From an uncultured Bacteroidaceae bacterium (lineage in GTDB: Bacteria > Bacteroidota > Bacteroidia > Bacteroidales > Bacteroidaceae): a stretch of 44,922 nucleotides of DNA. Positions 18,069 to 26,472 of the stretch are shown one piece after another. A program made the translations under genes and the position numbers. Positions within the stretch are counted from its first letter, which is position 1; every line of letters starts with the position of its first letter. The DNA lies in NCBI GenBank assembly GCA_905233465.1, contig CAJOEI010000012.1:1-44922 (forward strand), in the 5' to 3' direction. A model generated the notes under the pieces. It was not told where the DNA came from. It ran no database searches and worked only from the letters and a program-made list of their open reading frames with translations.

Positions 18069-19337
18069 ATGATAAATAACACAGAGAATACTAAGCAAGC
18101 CTCCCTGTCCACGGAAGAGGGGAGGGGAGTGATGCCTCATCTGATTATTTTAGGGGACGGTATGGCCGACTGGCACGTACCGTCGCTCGGCGGCAAGACC
18201 TTGCTGCAGTACGCCGACACGCCAGCTATGGATTGGCTGGCATGTCATGGGCGATGCGGCATGTTGAAGACTGTGCCCGATGGCTTTCATCCTGGCTCTG
18301 AGGTGGCCAACAGTAGCATCCTCGGCTATGACCAACATCTGGTCTACGAGGGCCGTGGCCCTCTTGAGGCTGCCAGCATAGGCGTGGACCTGCAGCCTGG
18401 TGATCTTGCTTTACGCTGCAATCTTGTGTGCATTGAGGGGGATATTATCAAGAACCACTCTTGCGGCCGTTTAGAGACCGAAGAGGGCGACCAACTCATC
18501 CGTTTCCTGCAAGAGCACCTTGGCAACGAGCGCGTCCACTTCTACACTGGTGTGCAGTATCGTCATCTGCTCGTCATCCGCGGTGGTGACAAACGTATCA
18601 GCTGCACTCCGCCACACGATGTGCCGGGCCAGCCGTGGCGACAGTTTGAGATCACTGCCGATGTACCGGAGGCCGAACCCACAGCAGCCTTGCTGCGTGA
18701 ACTCGTGCGTCGCTCCCAAGAGTTGTTGCCATCCCATCCGCTCAACAAGCAACGCGCTGCCGAGGGTCGTGACATGGCCAGCAGCATCTGGCCGTGGGGT
18801 GGGGGATACAGACCCCAGATGCAGACACTGCAACAGCGTTTCCCTGCAGTGGCACGTGGTGCTGTCATCACCGCCGTGGACCTCATCCGTGGCATCGGAC
18901 GCTATGCCGGTTTGCGTGTCATCAACGTCGACGGGGCGACAGGGCTTTACGACACCAACTACGAGGGCAAGGCTCAGGCTGCCATTGATGCCCTGCGTAG
19001 CGGCGATGACTTCGTCTATCTGCATGTCGAAGCCAGTGACGAGGCAGGTCACGATGGCTCCATCCCACTCAAGCTGCAGACCATCACCGACCTTGACCAT
19101 CGGCTGATACGTCCCATCATCGAGGCCTTGGGTAACGATGTTGCCATAGCTCTCCTGCCAGACCATCCCACGCCCTGCGAACACCGCACACACACTGCTG
19201 AGCCCATACCATTCTGCATATACTATCCAGGCATAGAGCCCGACAGTGTTCAGACTTTCGACGAAGATGCCTGTCGCGCGGGAGCATACGGCCAGCTTGC
19301 AGGCGATGAATTCATAAATTTATTTATGCAACAATAG
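18069..19337 (+). CDS. apgM: ApgM-type phosphoglycerate mutase-like protein, candidate homoserine kinase of the thr operon
   Basis: This is an alkaline phosphatase superfamily protein of the archaeal-type, cofactor-independent mutase family. Metal-binding ILGDGMADW and the Ser-bearing SEVANSSILGYD are present, as is the C-terminal LPDHPTPCEHRTH. It lies exactly between thrA and thrC with no thrB in sight. Comparative genomics has proposed that such ApgM-like proteins replace homoserine kinase in several phyla, which fits here. Two starts are possible: ATG 18069, adding 21 residues partly encoded by a GC-rich CCTCCC...GGGGAGG palindrome, or ATG 18132, which gives the conserved MPHLIILGDG start. 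I favour 18132 as the ancestral start. The fold is certain; the reaction is inferred. Confidence 0.88.
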   Translation: MINNTENTKQASLSTEEGRGVMPHLIILGDGMADWHVPSLGGKTLLQYADTPAMDWLACHGRCGMLKTVPDGFHPGSEVANSSILGYDQHLVYEGRGPLEAASIGVDLQPGDLALRCNLVCIEGDIIKNHSCGRLETEEGDQLIRFLQEHLGNERVHFYTGVQYRHLLVIRGGDKRISCTPPHDVPGQPWRQFEITADVPEAEPTAALLRELVRRSQELLPSHPLNKQRAAEGRDMASSIWPWGGGYRPQMQTLQQRFPAVARGAVITAVDLIRGIGRYAGLRVINVDGATGLYDTNYEGKAQAAIDALRSGDDFVYLHVEASDEAGHDGSIPLKLQTITDLDHRLIRPIIEALGNDVAIALLPDHPTPCEHRTHTAEPIPFCIYYPGIEPDSVQTFDEDACRAGAYGQLAGDEFINLFMQQ

Positions 19338-19343
19338 AATCCC

Positions 19344-20756
19344 ATGCTATACTACAGTACCAACCACAAAGCTTCACGCGCCACGCTGCGTGACGCCGTA
19401 GTACGCGGCCTTGCCGAAGACCGCGGCCTTTACATGCCAGAGGTCATCAAGCAACTGCCCTCATCCTTCTGGGACGAGATGGCCGGCCTCACTTTCCAGG
19501 AGACTGCATATCGTGTCGCCGATGCTTTCTTCGGCGAAGACGTCGAAGCCGATGCCTTGCGACGCATAGTCTACGACACATTGTCATTTGATGTTCCCGC
19601 CGTGGAAGTTGAACCTGGCATCTACGCTCTCGAACTATTCCATGGGCCAACACTTGCCTTCAAGGATGTGGGAGCACGCTTCATGGCTCGATTGCTGCAA
19701 TACTTCATCAAGGATGGCAGCCATGTGTCTACTGCCATCTCCTCAGCCAGTTCTAATGACGATGTCAACGTGCTCGTGGCCACCAGTGGTGACACGGGTT
19801 CGGCTGTCGCAAACGGTTTCCTTGGCGTTGATGGCATACATGTCTATGTGCTCTATCCCAAGGGCAAGGTATCGGCCATTCAAGAATGCCAGTTCACCAC
19901 TCTTGGCCGCAACATCACTGCCATCGAGGTCGATGGAGTGTTTGACGATTGTCAGGCACTTGTCAAGTCAGCCTTCATGGACAAGGATCTCAATGCCCAC
20001 ATGCGTCTGACATCGGCCAACAGCATCAATGTGGCTCGTTTCCTGCCACAGGCATTCTACTACTTCTGGGCCTATGCCCAGCTCCGCAAGGCCAGTGTGG
20101 TCAATGGTGTTCCCGCCGACAGCAATCTTGTCGTGTGCGTTCCTTCAGGCAACTTTGGCAACATCTGTTCCGCATTGTTTGGCCATGTCATGGGGCTGCC
20201 GGTGAAGCGTTTCATTGCCTCCAACAACGCCAACAGCGTCTTCTATGAGTACCTGCAGAGTGGAGACTATCGTCCGCGTCCGTCAGTCCAGACCATCGCC
20301 AACGCAATGGATGTCGGCGACCCCAGCAACTTCGCTCGCATCCTCGACCTCTATGGCCGTGAGGATGTGATGCCGCAGTTGGGCAAGCGCGGCTACACAC
20401 AGCCACTCCCTTCGCTCAACGGATGGGTCGAGGGCAAGTCCTTCATCACCGGTGCGACCTACACCGACGAACAGATTGCCCAGACCATGCGCGAGTGCTA
20501 TTCCCGCACAGGCTATGTCCTCGACCCGCATGGAGCATGTGGCTATCGTGCCCTGAAGGAGCAGTTGCAGCCTGGCGAGGTCGGTGTCTTCCTCGAGACG
20601 GCACATCCCGCCAAGTTCAAGGACACCGTAGACCGCATCCTCGGCATCGACCTGCCAATACCCGAGAAGCTGCAAGCCTTCATGCGCGGACAGAAACAGT
20701 CCGTGAGCATGAGCCGCGACTTTGCTGACTTCAAGGCATATCTGATGAATCAATAA
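19344..20756 (+). CDS. thrC: Threonine synthase
   Basis: This PLP enzyme converts O-phosphohomoserine to threonine. The PLP lysine is Lys107 in PTLAFKDVGARF. TSGDTGSAVANGF contacts the cofactor phosphate, and VPSGNFGNI is also present. At 470 aa it matches the longer threonine synthase class found in Bacteroidetes and E. coli-like enzymes. It starts six bases after apgM, which completes a thrA-apgM-thrC unit. The next gene (GH20) begins 22 bp later, so transcription may continue. Confidence 0.96.
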   Translation: MLYYSTNHKASRATLRDAVVRGLAEDRGLYMPEVIKQLPSSFWDEMAGLTFQETAYRVADAFFGEDVEADALRRIVYDTLSFDVPAVEVEPGIYALELFHGPTLAFKDVGARFMARLLQYFIKDGSHVSTAISSASSNDDVNVLVATSGDTGSAVANGFLGVDGIHVYVLYPKGKVSAIQECQFTTLGRNITAIEVDGVFDDCQALVKSAFMDKDLNAHMRLTSANSINVARFLPQAFYYFWAYAQLRKASVVNGVPADSNLVVCVPSGNFGNICSALFGHVMGLPVKRFIASNNANSVFYEYLQSGDYRPRPSVQTIANAMDVGDPSNFARILDLYGREDVMPQLGKRGYTQPLPSLNGWVEGKSFITGATYTDEQIAQTMRECYSRTGYVLDPHGACGYRALKEQLQPGEVGVFLETAHPAKFKDTVDRILGIDLPIPEKLQAFMRGQKQSVSMSRDFADFKAYLMNQ

Positions 20757-20778
20757 CCTAACTGACATAACAAGCCCT

Positions 20779-22470
20779 ATGAACAAAATCCATCTCACAG
20801 GCATCGTGGCACTATGTATGGCCATGTTGATGCCAACCGCTGCCGATGCTCAGCGCATCGACTATCGCGTCATCCCATTGCCTACAAGCGTCAGTGTAGA
20901 CACTACCAAGACTTTTGCCTTGACCGATGGCATGACCATTGCCTATGATTCTTCCAATCCCGCCATCTCGCGCAATGCACAGTTCCTGTGCGGCTGGGTG
21001 AAGGATGAGGCTGGCATCACATTGCGTCTGGCACCGACCGACAAGAAGGCCGCTGTACGCCTTGTCCTGCGCAAGGCTCCCGCCAAGAGCAGCAAGAAAG
21101 CCAAGGCTCTGGCTGACATGTCATCCCAGGAGCTGGCCTCCTATGACATCGCTGTGGACAAGACAGGCATCCTCATCACTGCCAACACTGACGAGGGCCT
21201 GTTCCGTGCTGCCCAGACGTTGCGCAAGAGCCTCGTCTCCACCAAAGCTTCAGGTGCAGGCAGTGCATCAGCCAGCATCCAGATGCCCTTTGTCACCATC
21301 CATGACCAGCCGCGCTTCGCCTATCGTGGTGTGATGCTCGACTGTGCCCGCCACTTCTTTGCCGTTGACGTCATCAAGCAGTATATCGACATGATGGCCC
21401 TGCACGGCTGCAACCAGCTGCACTGGCATCTCACCGAGGATCAGGGCTGGCGCTTCGAAGTCAAGTCTCTGCCTGAGCTGGCTAAGCGTGGCAGCATTCG
21501 CCAGCAGACAGTGCTCGGCCACAACACCGGCGTCTACGACGGTCAGCGCTATGGCGGCTACTACACTCAGGAGCAGTGCCGTGAGGTAGTGAACTATGCC
21601 GCTGAGCGCTACATCAACGTCATCCCTGAGATAGACCTTCCCGGTCACATGCTGGGGGCATTGCATGTCTACCCTCATCTGGGCTGCACTGGTGGACCAT
21701 ATCCTGTGTGGCCGCACTGGGGTGTCAGCCGCGATGTGCTCTGCGTCGGCAACCCTGAGACCATGACCTTCCTCAAGACCGTTGTTGGTGAGTTGTGCGA
21801 TGTCTTCCCCTCGAAGTACATCCACATCGGCGGCGACGAATGTCCTCGCGACCGCTGGAAACAGTGTCCCAAATGCCAGGCCAAAGCTAAGGAACTGGGC
21901 TTGACCGATGATGGAAAACATAGTGTGGAAAGCCAGCTGCAGACATGGGTCAACCACGAGATGGAAGCCTTCCTGCGCCAGCGCGGACGTGACATGATTG
22001 GTTGGGACGAGGTGCTCGAGGGTGGCCTCACCGATGGTGGCATTGTGATGTCGTGGCGCGGCATCAAGGGCGGCATAGAAGCAGCCAAGCAGCACCACCG
22101 CGTCATCATGTCGCCCAACTCATATTGCTACATCGATTACTACCAGCTGAAGGATCACAATCGCCAGCCTGATGCCATCGGCGGCTATCTGCCAGTGTCA
22201 AAGGTCTACTCCTTCGAGCCGCTGGTGCCTGATGACCTCAGCGAGGAAGAGCAGCAGTACATCCTTGGTCCCCAAGTCAACCTCTGGACAGAGTATGTAG
22301 CCTATCCCAATCATGTCTTCTTCATGCTGCTGCCGCGTCTGGACGCCATCAGCGAGGTGCAGTGGTGCCAGTCGTCACAGAAGGATTTTGAGGACTTCAA
22401 GATGCGCCTGCCGCGCATGAAGCAGCTCTATGACCGCTTAGGCATCACCTACTGTCGCGACATAGAATAA
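20779..22470 (+). CDS. Secreted GH20 beta-N-acetylhexosaminidase
   Basis: It has a signal peptide (MNKIHLTGIVALCMAMLMPTAADA), a GH20b-type N-terminal domain (about 30-170) and a GH20 catalytic barrel from about 178. The catalytic Asp353-Glu354 pair lies in HIGGDECPRDRW. HWHLTEDQGWR and PEIDLPGHM are further hallmark segments. The enzyme removes terminal GlcNAc or GalNAc from glycans in the periplasm or outside the cell, and 563 aa is typical. Position after thrC is probably incidental. Together with the partial GH20 at the window start it suggests use of host or peptidoglycan-derived aminosugars. Confidence 0.94.
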   Translation: MNKIHLTGIVALCMAMLMPTAADAQRIDYRVIPLPTSVSVDTTKTFALTDGMTIAYDSSNPAISRNAQFLCGWVKDEAGITLRLAPTDKKAAVRLVLRKAPAKSSKKAKALADMSSQELASYDIAVDKTGILITANTDEGLFRAAQTLRKSLVSTKASGAGSASASIQMPFVTIHDQPRFAYRGVMLDCARHFFAVDVIKQYIDMMALHGCNQLHWHLTEDQGWRFEVKSLPELAKRGSIRQQTVLGHNTGVYDGQRYGGYYTQEQCREVVNYAAERYINVIPEIDLPGHMLGALHVYPHLGCTGGPYPVWPHWGVSRDVLCVGNPETMTFLKTVVGELCDVFPSKYIHIGGDECPRDRWKQCPKCQAKAKELGLTDDGKHSVESQLQTWVNHEMEAFLRQRGRDMIGWDEVLEGGLTDGGIVMSWRGIKGGIEAAKQHHRVIMSPNSYCYIDYYQLKDHNRQPDAIGGYLPVSKVYSFEPLVPDDLSEEEQQYILGPQVNLWTEYVAYPNHVFFMLLPRLDAISEVQWCQSSQKDFEDFKMRLPRMKQLYDRLGITYCRDIE

Positions 22471-22490
22471 TCATTGTTTATCCCTACGTC

Positions 22491-23315
22491 TTGAAAGATA
22501 CGATAACATATCAGCTTAAGGATCTCACTATTGGCTATCGCTCGCGTCGCCGCGTTCACGTTGTGGCACGCGAGCTCAATGCCACACTCCACTCCGGTCG
22601 CTTAGTGTGTCTGCTGGGACCTAACGGTGCAGGTAAGAGCACACTGCTGCGTACGCTGTCAGGTGCTCAGCCGCCATTGGACGGCGAGGTCAGCATCAGC
22701 GGGCAACGGCTGTCGCAGTTCACGCCCAAACAGATAGCCACTCGAGTCAGCATTGTCCTGACCGAGAGACCCAATGTGACGCACATGCGTGTTCATGAAC
22801 TGGTGGCCCTCGGCCGCAACCCCTATACGGACTTCTGGGGACGTATGAGTGCCGACGACAAGGAGGCCGTGGCACAGGCCATCACGTTGGTGGGCATCAC
22901 ACCTTTGGCCCAGCGCAAGCTAAATACGTTGAGCGACGGCGAACGCCAAAAGGTGATGATAGCCAAGGCGCTGGCACAGCAGACGCCGATAATCCTTCTT
23001 GACGAGCCAACGGCATTCCTTGATTTCCCGTCAAAAGTGGAGATGATGCTACTGCTTGCGCGCCTGGCCCATGAGATGGACAAGACAATATTCCTCTCAA
23101 CCCACGACCTGGACCTGGCCCTGCAGACCGCCGACGAGTTGTGGCTGCTCGGCAAAGACGCCATACAGCAGCCGGCACTCATCACCGGCAGCCCTAACGA
23201 GCTGGCCCAGCGCGGCACGTTGGCAACTTTCTTTAGCGGCAAGGGCGTAGCCTTTGATGCCGACAGACTGTCGTTCCGCGTCAGTCGAGATGAAATACCT
23301 CGCGCAGAGGTATAG
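22491..23315 (+). CDS. FecE/BtuD-type ABC transporter ATP-binding protein (orphan)
   Basis: This 274-aa ATPase resembles those of iron-siderophore, haem and cobalamin importers. Walker A is GPNGAGKS (43-50), the signature is LSDGERQK (Ser-Asp-Gly instead of Ser-Gly-Gly), Walker B is IILLDEP and the H-loop is STHDLDLAL. The likely start is TTG at 22491, since no ATG lies before the domain. No permease or binding protein is next to it, so its partners must be elsewhere. Its 3' end overlaps the convergent rhaM gene by 35 bp. Confidence 0.88.
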   Translation: MKDTITYQLKDLTIGYRSRRRVHVVARELNATLHSGRLVCLLGPNGAGKSTLLRTLSGAQPPLDGEVSISGQRLSQFTPKQIATRVSIVLTERPNVTHMRVHELVALGRNPYTDFWGRMSADDKEAVAQAITLVGITPLAQRKLNTLSDGERQKVMIAKALAQQTPIILLDEPTAFLDFPSKVEMMLLLARLAHEMDKTIFLSTHDLDLALQTADELWLLGKDAIQQPALITGSPNELAQRGTLATFFSGKGVAFDADRLSFRVSRDEIPRAEV

Positions 23316-23595
23316 TGACAGGGCTGTTGTCGGGATTGGTCTGCATGATGTCCTTCATGTAAGCCCACCAACGTTGTGTAATCTCGTCAGCACCCATGTC
23401 CTGTGAGCTCTGCTCACCGGCTATTTCCTGATAGCCGAACAGTATATTTGTTTCCTTATCCCAGTAGATGCTGTAGTTTCCCACTCCGGCATCCTTGATT
23501 TGTTGTTTCAACTCCGGCCATAGTTGGGCATGGCGGCGTTGATACTCCTCCTCGTATCCTGGCTTAAGAAACATTTTGAAAGCGAATCTTCTCAT
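23281..23595 (-). CDS. rhaM: L-rhamnose mutarotase
   Basis: RhaM interconverts alpha and beta L-rhamnopyranose. The start at 23595 (MRRFAFKMFLKPG) gives 104 residues, the standard length. The family pattern is clear: EYQRRHAQLWPEL, NYSIYWD, a C-terminal WWAYMKDIMQTNPDNSP and the REVFHLD tail. The longer frame upstream of 23595 is not conserved-looking. No other rhamnose genes are adjacent. The gene is convergent with, and overlaps, the ABC ATPase gene. Confidence 0.93.
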   Translation of the reverse strand: MRRFAFKMFLKPGYEEEYQRRHAQLWPELKQQIKDAGVGNYSIYWDKETNILFGYQEIAGEQSSQDMGADEITQRWWAYMKDIMQTNPDNSPVTIPLREVFHLD

Positions 23596-23716
23596 TGTTA
23601 TACTTTTTATTATATGATTACTCGAAAAAAAGTGTCTTAGCGGTTCTTTTATACTTTTGTGAAGCTCATTGTGTAAAATTGGCCCGCAAAACAAATGTTG
23701 TTGAATTTGAATCCCT

Positions 23717-23724
23717 TACCTTTG
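23717..23724 (+). promoter_or_regulatory. -7 box upstream of the AraC DNA-binding-domain gene
   Basis: TACCTTTG is an exact match to TAnnTTTG, about 65 bp before the ATG at 23789. The -33 match is weak. Confidence 0.5.
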
Positions 23725-23788
23725 CAGCGCAAGGTGGGTAACTATCCATCTATGCACAAGAACGTATAACCCTCTTAGCAAACTTCGT

Positions 23789-24112
23789 ATGACAGGAAAA
23801 ATTGACTTGTTGGAATTCATGCAGAAGAACTTCCGCCGTGATCTGTCCATGTCCGAGTTCGCCTTGGCTTCTGGCAGAAGTCTTTCGACTTTCAAGCGTG
23901 ATTTCCGCAAAATCAGCGACCTCTCTCCCGAGCGTTGGCTTACGGACTATCGTCTGCGTGCTGCCTATGACCTACTTCGTCGCGGTCGTCGTGTCTCCGA
24001 TGCTTGCTTTGATGTGGGATTCAAGAATGTTTCACACTTCTCGGCAACCTTCAAGCGCAAGTTCGGCGTGACACCAGGAGAGGTTAGGAGACAAGGCATC
24101 GGCCAATCGTAG
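23789..24112 (+). CDS. AraC-type DNA-binding domain protein without a sensor domain
   Basis: This 107-aa protein consists almost only of the two helix-turn-helix motifs of the AraC family. The first is around LSMSEFALASGRSLSTFKRD; the second is around ACFDVGFKNVSHFSATFKRKFG, followed by TPGEVRR. Full-length relatives of this subclass have about 170 more N-terminal residues, and the sequence here begins at what looks like the interdomain joint (TGKIDLLEFMQKNF). No sensor domain can be recovered upstream in frame. It may be a truncated regulator retained as a free DNA-binding domain, or a relic. A -7 box 65 bp upstream and a 16-bp terminator hairpin just downstream argue that it is still expressed. 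Confidence 0.85.
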   Translation: MTGKIDLLEFMQKNFRRDLSMSEFALASGRSLSTFKRDFRKISDLSPERWLTDYRLRAAYDLLRRGRRVSDACFDVGFKNVSHFSATFKRKFGVTPGEVRRQGIGQS

Positions 24113-24138
24113 ACATAACCACATGTAACTACAAACGA

Positions 24139-24174
24139 ATCAACGCCCATTCCCACGCGGGAATGGGCGTTGAT
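24139..24174. terminator. Bidirectional terminator hairpin
   Basis: A perfect 16-bp stem (ATCAACGCCCATTCCC and its complement) has an ACGC loop. It lies between the convergent AraC-type gene and the DUF4332 gene and can serve both strands. No long U-tract follows. Confidence 0.8.
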
Positions 24175-24211
24175 ATGTGAATGTGGCACTGCTTGTGGTC
24201 ATGTCTGACAA

Positions 24212-24619
24212 TCAGTATGACATAACAGGTTCCAGCTCCTTGGCCTGAGCCACCATCTTGATAACCTCTTTCAGGCTGGGCACGCGACCCACAAGATGGC
24301 GTGCGGCGTTGACTTCCTCCAACTTAGGCTGCAGGTTTTCGGGAACTCGATGACGGAATTCCTTGACAGTGTCCACGCCTGCCACTTCCAGCAGTTCGGC
24401 AAACTGTGGTCCAACGCCCTTGATACGGAAGAGGTCGGCATGATTGGTCCAGCGCAGAATCAGTGCTTCGCTGATGCCTGTCTGCTCGGCCAACTGAGCG
24501 CGACCCTTGGGAGTAGCACAACGATCGAGCAAATCCGAAACCTTGATGATGCCAGCGGCTGTTAATTTCTGAGCATAGACCTCGCCTACGCCCTCGATGT
24601 CGATGATTTTGTAAGCCAT
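24212..24619 (-). CDS. DUF4332 protein with helix-hairpin-helix motifs
   Basis: This 135-residue protein contains two HhH-like copies, IEGVGEVYAQKLTAAGI near the N terminus and IKGVGPQFAELLEVAGV near residue 75. This is the pattern of DUF4332, a family related to non-specific DNA-binding HhH domains. No catalytic site is apparent and the function is unknown. It is a single-gene unit: a TTTG / TAATTTTG promoter lies upstream on the minus strand and a strong hairpin lies downstream. Confidence 0.85.
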   Translation of the reverse strand: MAYKIIDIEGVGEVYAQKLTAAGIIKVSDLLDRCATPKGRAQLAEQTGISEALILRWTNHADLFRIKGVGPQFAELLEVAGVDTVKEFRHRVPENLQPKLEEVNAARHLVGRVPSLKEVIKMVAQAKELEPVMSY

Positions 24620-24669
24620 AGTATTCGTTTTAATGGTAAATGATGAATGTGAAAATGCTAATATCGTTG

Positions 24670-24699
24670 CAAAATTACGTTTTTATTTCGTTATGCAAA
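24670..24699 (-). promoter_or_regulatory. Promoter of the DUF4332 gene
   Basis: The minus strand shows TTTG (24699-24696), an 18-bp spacer and TAATTTTG (24677-24670). Transcription would begin about 40-50 bp before the ATG at 24619. Confidence 0.65.
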
Positions 24700-24817
24700 C
24701 ACAAAATGTCCTTTTTTTTGCTGGCTCAGTCATTTTTCACATTTTTTTTCATCGTCAACAGACTGTTGCACCCCGTTGCCGAGGTGCCGAAAACGTGTTC
24801 AAATGCCTGTTTTTGCA

Positions 24818-24975
24818 ACATCCGCACGTTAGCATTAAAACATCCACAAGTTGGCATGAAAACATCCGGATGTTAGCGGGAAATGATCCTGGAACTTTTC
24901 CGTGAAAGCCCCGGATGTTTTAGTGCAAACCTCCTGGATTATCAACCGCTAACCCCCGGGCCTTTTACCGCTTTT
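24818..24975. repeat. Degenerate 22-bp tandem repeat array in a gene-free region
   Basis: Seven consecutive units of 22-24 bp can be aligned. Units 1-3 (24818-24839, 24840-24861, 24862-24883) are exactly 22 bp. They share ACATCC at the start, GTT(A/G)GC in the middle and AAA at the end. Units 4-7 are more diverged but keep the C-rich start, and most keep the AAA-like end. It lies in the gene-free interval 24620-25213; small open frames across it have no family features. No other gene or RNA was found in 24976-25213. Confidence 0.65.
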
Positions 24976-25213
24976 TTGAGGTGCCATTTTTTCATCGACC
25001 ACGAATCATGCGTAGCACCTTGTGAAACAGTGGCTTACGTGCTGGGGGCGGCATCTTGTCGTTCAGCTGTCGTTCAATGCAAATTTGGAGTTACAAGTTT
25101 TTCTACTATGGGCGGTTGAGGAATGTCAGCGTGGCTTGTTCTCGCAGCATGCGTGTGTCGCTATTGCTTTTTGTCATGTAATCACAGCTGTTTTATAACT
25201 TTCTGGCAATTTA

Positions 25214-25245
25214 TTTGAAGAAATGGGAAATGGTTGCTAATTTTG
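25214..25245 (+). promoter_or_regulatory. Promoter of the DUF4369/TlpA lipoprotein gene
   Basis: TTTG (25214-25217), a 20-bp spacer and TAATTTTG (25238-25245) match the Bacteroidetes consensus fully. The predicted start of transcription is about 10 bp before the ATG at 25262. Confidence 0.8.
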
Positions 25246-25261
25246 CCCCGAATAATGCAGC

Positions 25262-26383
25262 ATGAAGCATATCGGTTATTATATATATGTGTTGTTGCTG
25301 ACGCTCGCATTGTCGTTTGCGGCATCCTGCACCGGCGGCAGTCGTGACGGCTTCAGCGTCACGGGTACGGCAGCTGGCTGCGACGACGGCGATACGGTGT
25401 TTCTTTGCCAGGTGCTCGGCTCTTTTGACATGGTACCTCGCGACACCGCCGTGATTCGTCACGGACACTTCAGTTTTAGCGGTGAGGCCGACGGTGCCGA
25501 CATTTGTCTTCTGGTGCCAGTTCATGCGGGCCATGTTACGACGATGGCTGATTTTGTGCTTGAGAACGCCGATATCCATGCCACATTGACAGAGGGCGGC
25601 AATAGTTTCGAGGGTAGCGCCAGTGACCAATTGTATCGCGAGTTCATGGCTGGCTCTACGCTATTCGGCCGTAAGATGACGCAGTTGCGACATACACTGG
25701 ACGACACGACTGCCACAATTGAACTGCGCGCAGCAGCACGGCTTGCGCTGGACTCGCTGCGCAACCTCCAGACCGACTTCCAACGACATTTCATCATCGA
25801 CCATGTGCCATCGGCAGCCAGCGACATGCTCTTTGCCTACTATGGCACAGCCTTCAGCGAGGAACAGCAAGACCAGATACTGGCGCTCTTTGCTGCCCAG
25901 CAGCCAGAGATGCCGCACTTCAAGGCTATCATGGACGAACGCATCAGACACGAGGCCGTATCAGACCTGGGTTTCATAGACTTTGAGATGCAGGATGCCA
26001 GCGGCGCAATGCGGCATCTGAGCGACTATGTGGGCCACGGCCACTATGTGCTCGTGGACTTCTGGGCCAGCTGGTGCGGGCCATGTCGTGCCGAGATGCC
26101 TAATGTGGTGGATGCCTACAACCGCTTCCACAGCAAAGGACTTGACATCGTGGGCGTGTCACTGGACAACGACCGCGGGGCGTGGTTGCATGCTGTCAGA
26201 CAGATGGGCATGAGCTGGCCGCAGCTGAGTGACCTCCAGGGCTGGGAGAGCCGTGGCGCACAGCTATATGGCGTTAAGGCCATACCTGCCAACTACCTCT
26301 TCGACGGCCAGGGCAATGTCGTGGCCCAGAACCTGTTAGGCGACAAACTCATGGAGTGTCTCGAACAATCATTAAAGGAATAA
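25262..26383 (+). CDS. Thioredoxin-fold lipoprotein (DUF4369 + TlpA-like)
   Basis: A lipoprotein signal ends in FAASC (Cys23). Residues about 30-130 form a DUF4369-like beta domain (DGDTVFLCQVLG...GHFSFSGEA). A helical linker follows, and then a TlpA/AhpC-type thioredoxin domain with the redox motif WCGPC at 271-275 and the cis-Pro segment KAIPANYLFD. Such proteins are common in Bacteroidetes and act as membrane-anchored thiol-disulfide reductases or oxidases; the partner is unknown. The gene is preceded by an excellent promoter and followed by heptamer repeats, then carB. Confidence 0.92.
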   Translation: MKHIGYYIYVLLLTLALSFAASCTGGSRDGFSVTGTAAGCDDGDTVFLCQVLGSFDMVPRDTAVIRHGHFSFSGEADGADICLLVPVHAGHVTTMADFVLENADIHATLTEGGNSFEGSASDQLYREFMAGSTLFGRKMTQLRHTLDDTTATIELRAAARLALDSLRNLQTDFQRHFIIDHVPSAASDMLFAYYGTAFSEEQQDQILALFAAQQPEMPHFKAIMDERIRHEAVSDLGFIDFEMQDASGAMRHLSDYVGHGHYVLVDFWASWCGPCRAEMPNVVDAYNRFHSKGLDIVGVSLDNDRGAWLHAVRQMGMSWPQLSDLQGWESRGAQLYGVKAIPANYLFDGQGNVVAQNLLGDKLMECLEQSLKE

Positions 26384-26390
26384 TCCAGAT

Positions 26391-26433
26391 CGCGGCTACG
26401 CCGCAGTTTAATGTTTAAAGTTTACAGTTTTAA
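26391..26433. repeat. Heptamer repeat arm with GC-rich cap, upstream of carB
   Basis: GTTTAAT, GTTTAAA and GTTTACA units lie in 7-bp register from 26406. They are preceded by a GC palindrome-like block (TCGCGGCTACGCCGC). The same pairing of a CGCG block with heptamers is seen downstream of fabH. Confidence 0.65.
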
Positions 26434-26472
26434 AAATCTACAAGTTATAGTAAATCATAAAAATATTCAACG

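Noticed and set aside
24883..25119. Small open frame in the gap before the TlpA-like gene
   Set aside because: It overlaps the tandem array, has no recognisable domain, promoter or start context, and is not continued by conserved-looking sequence.
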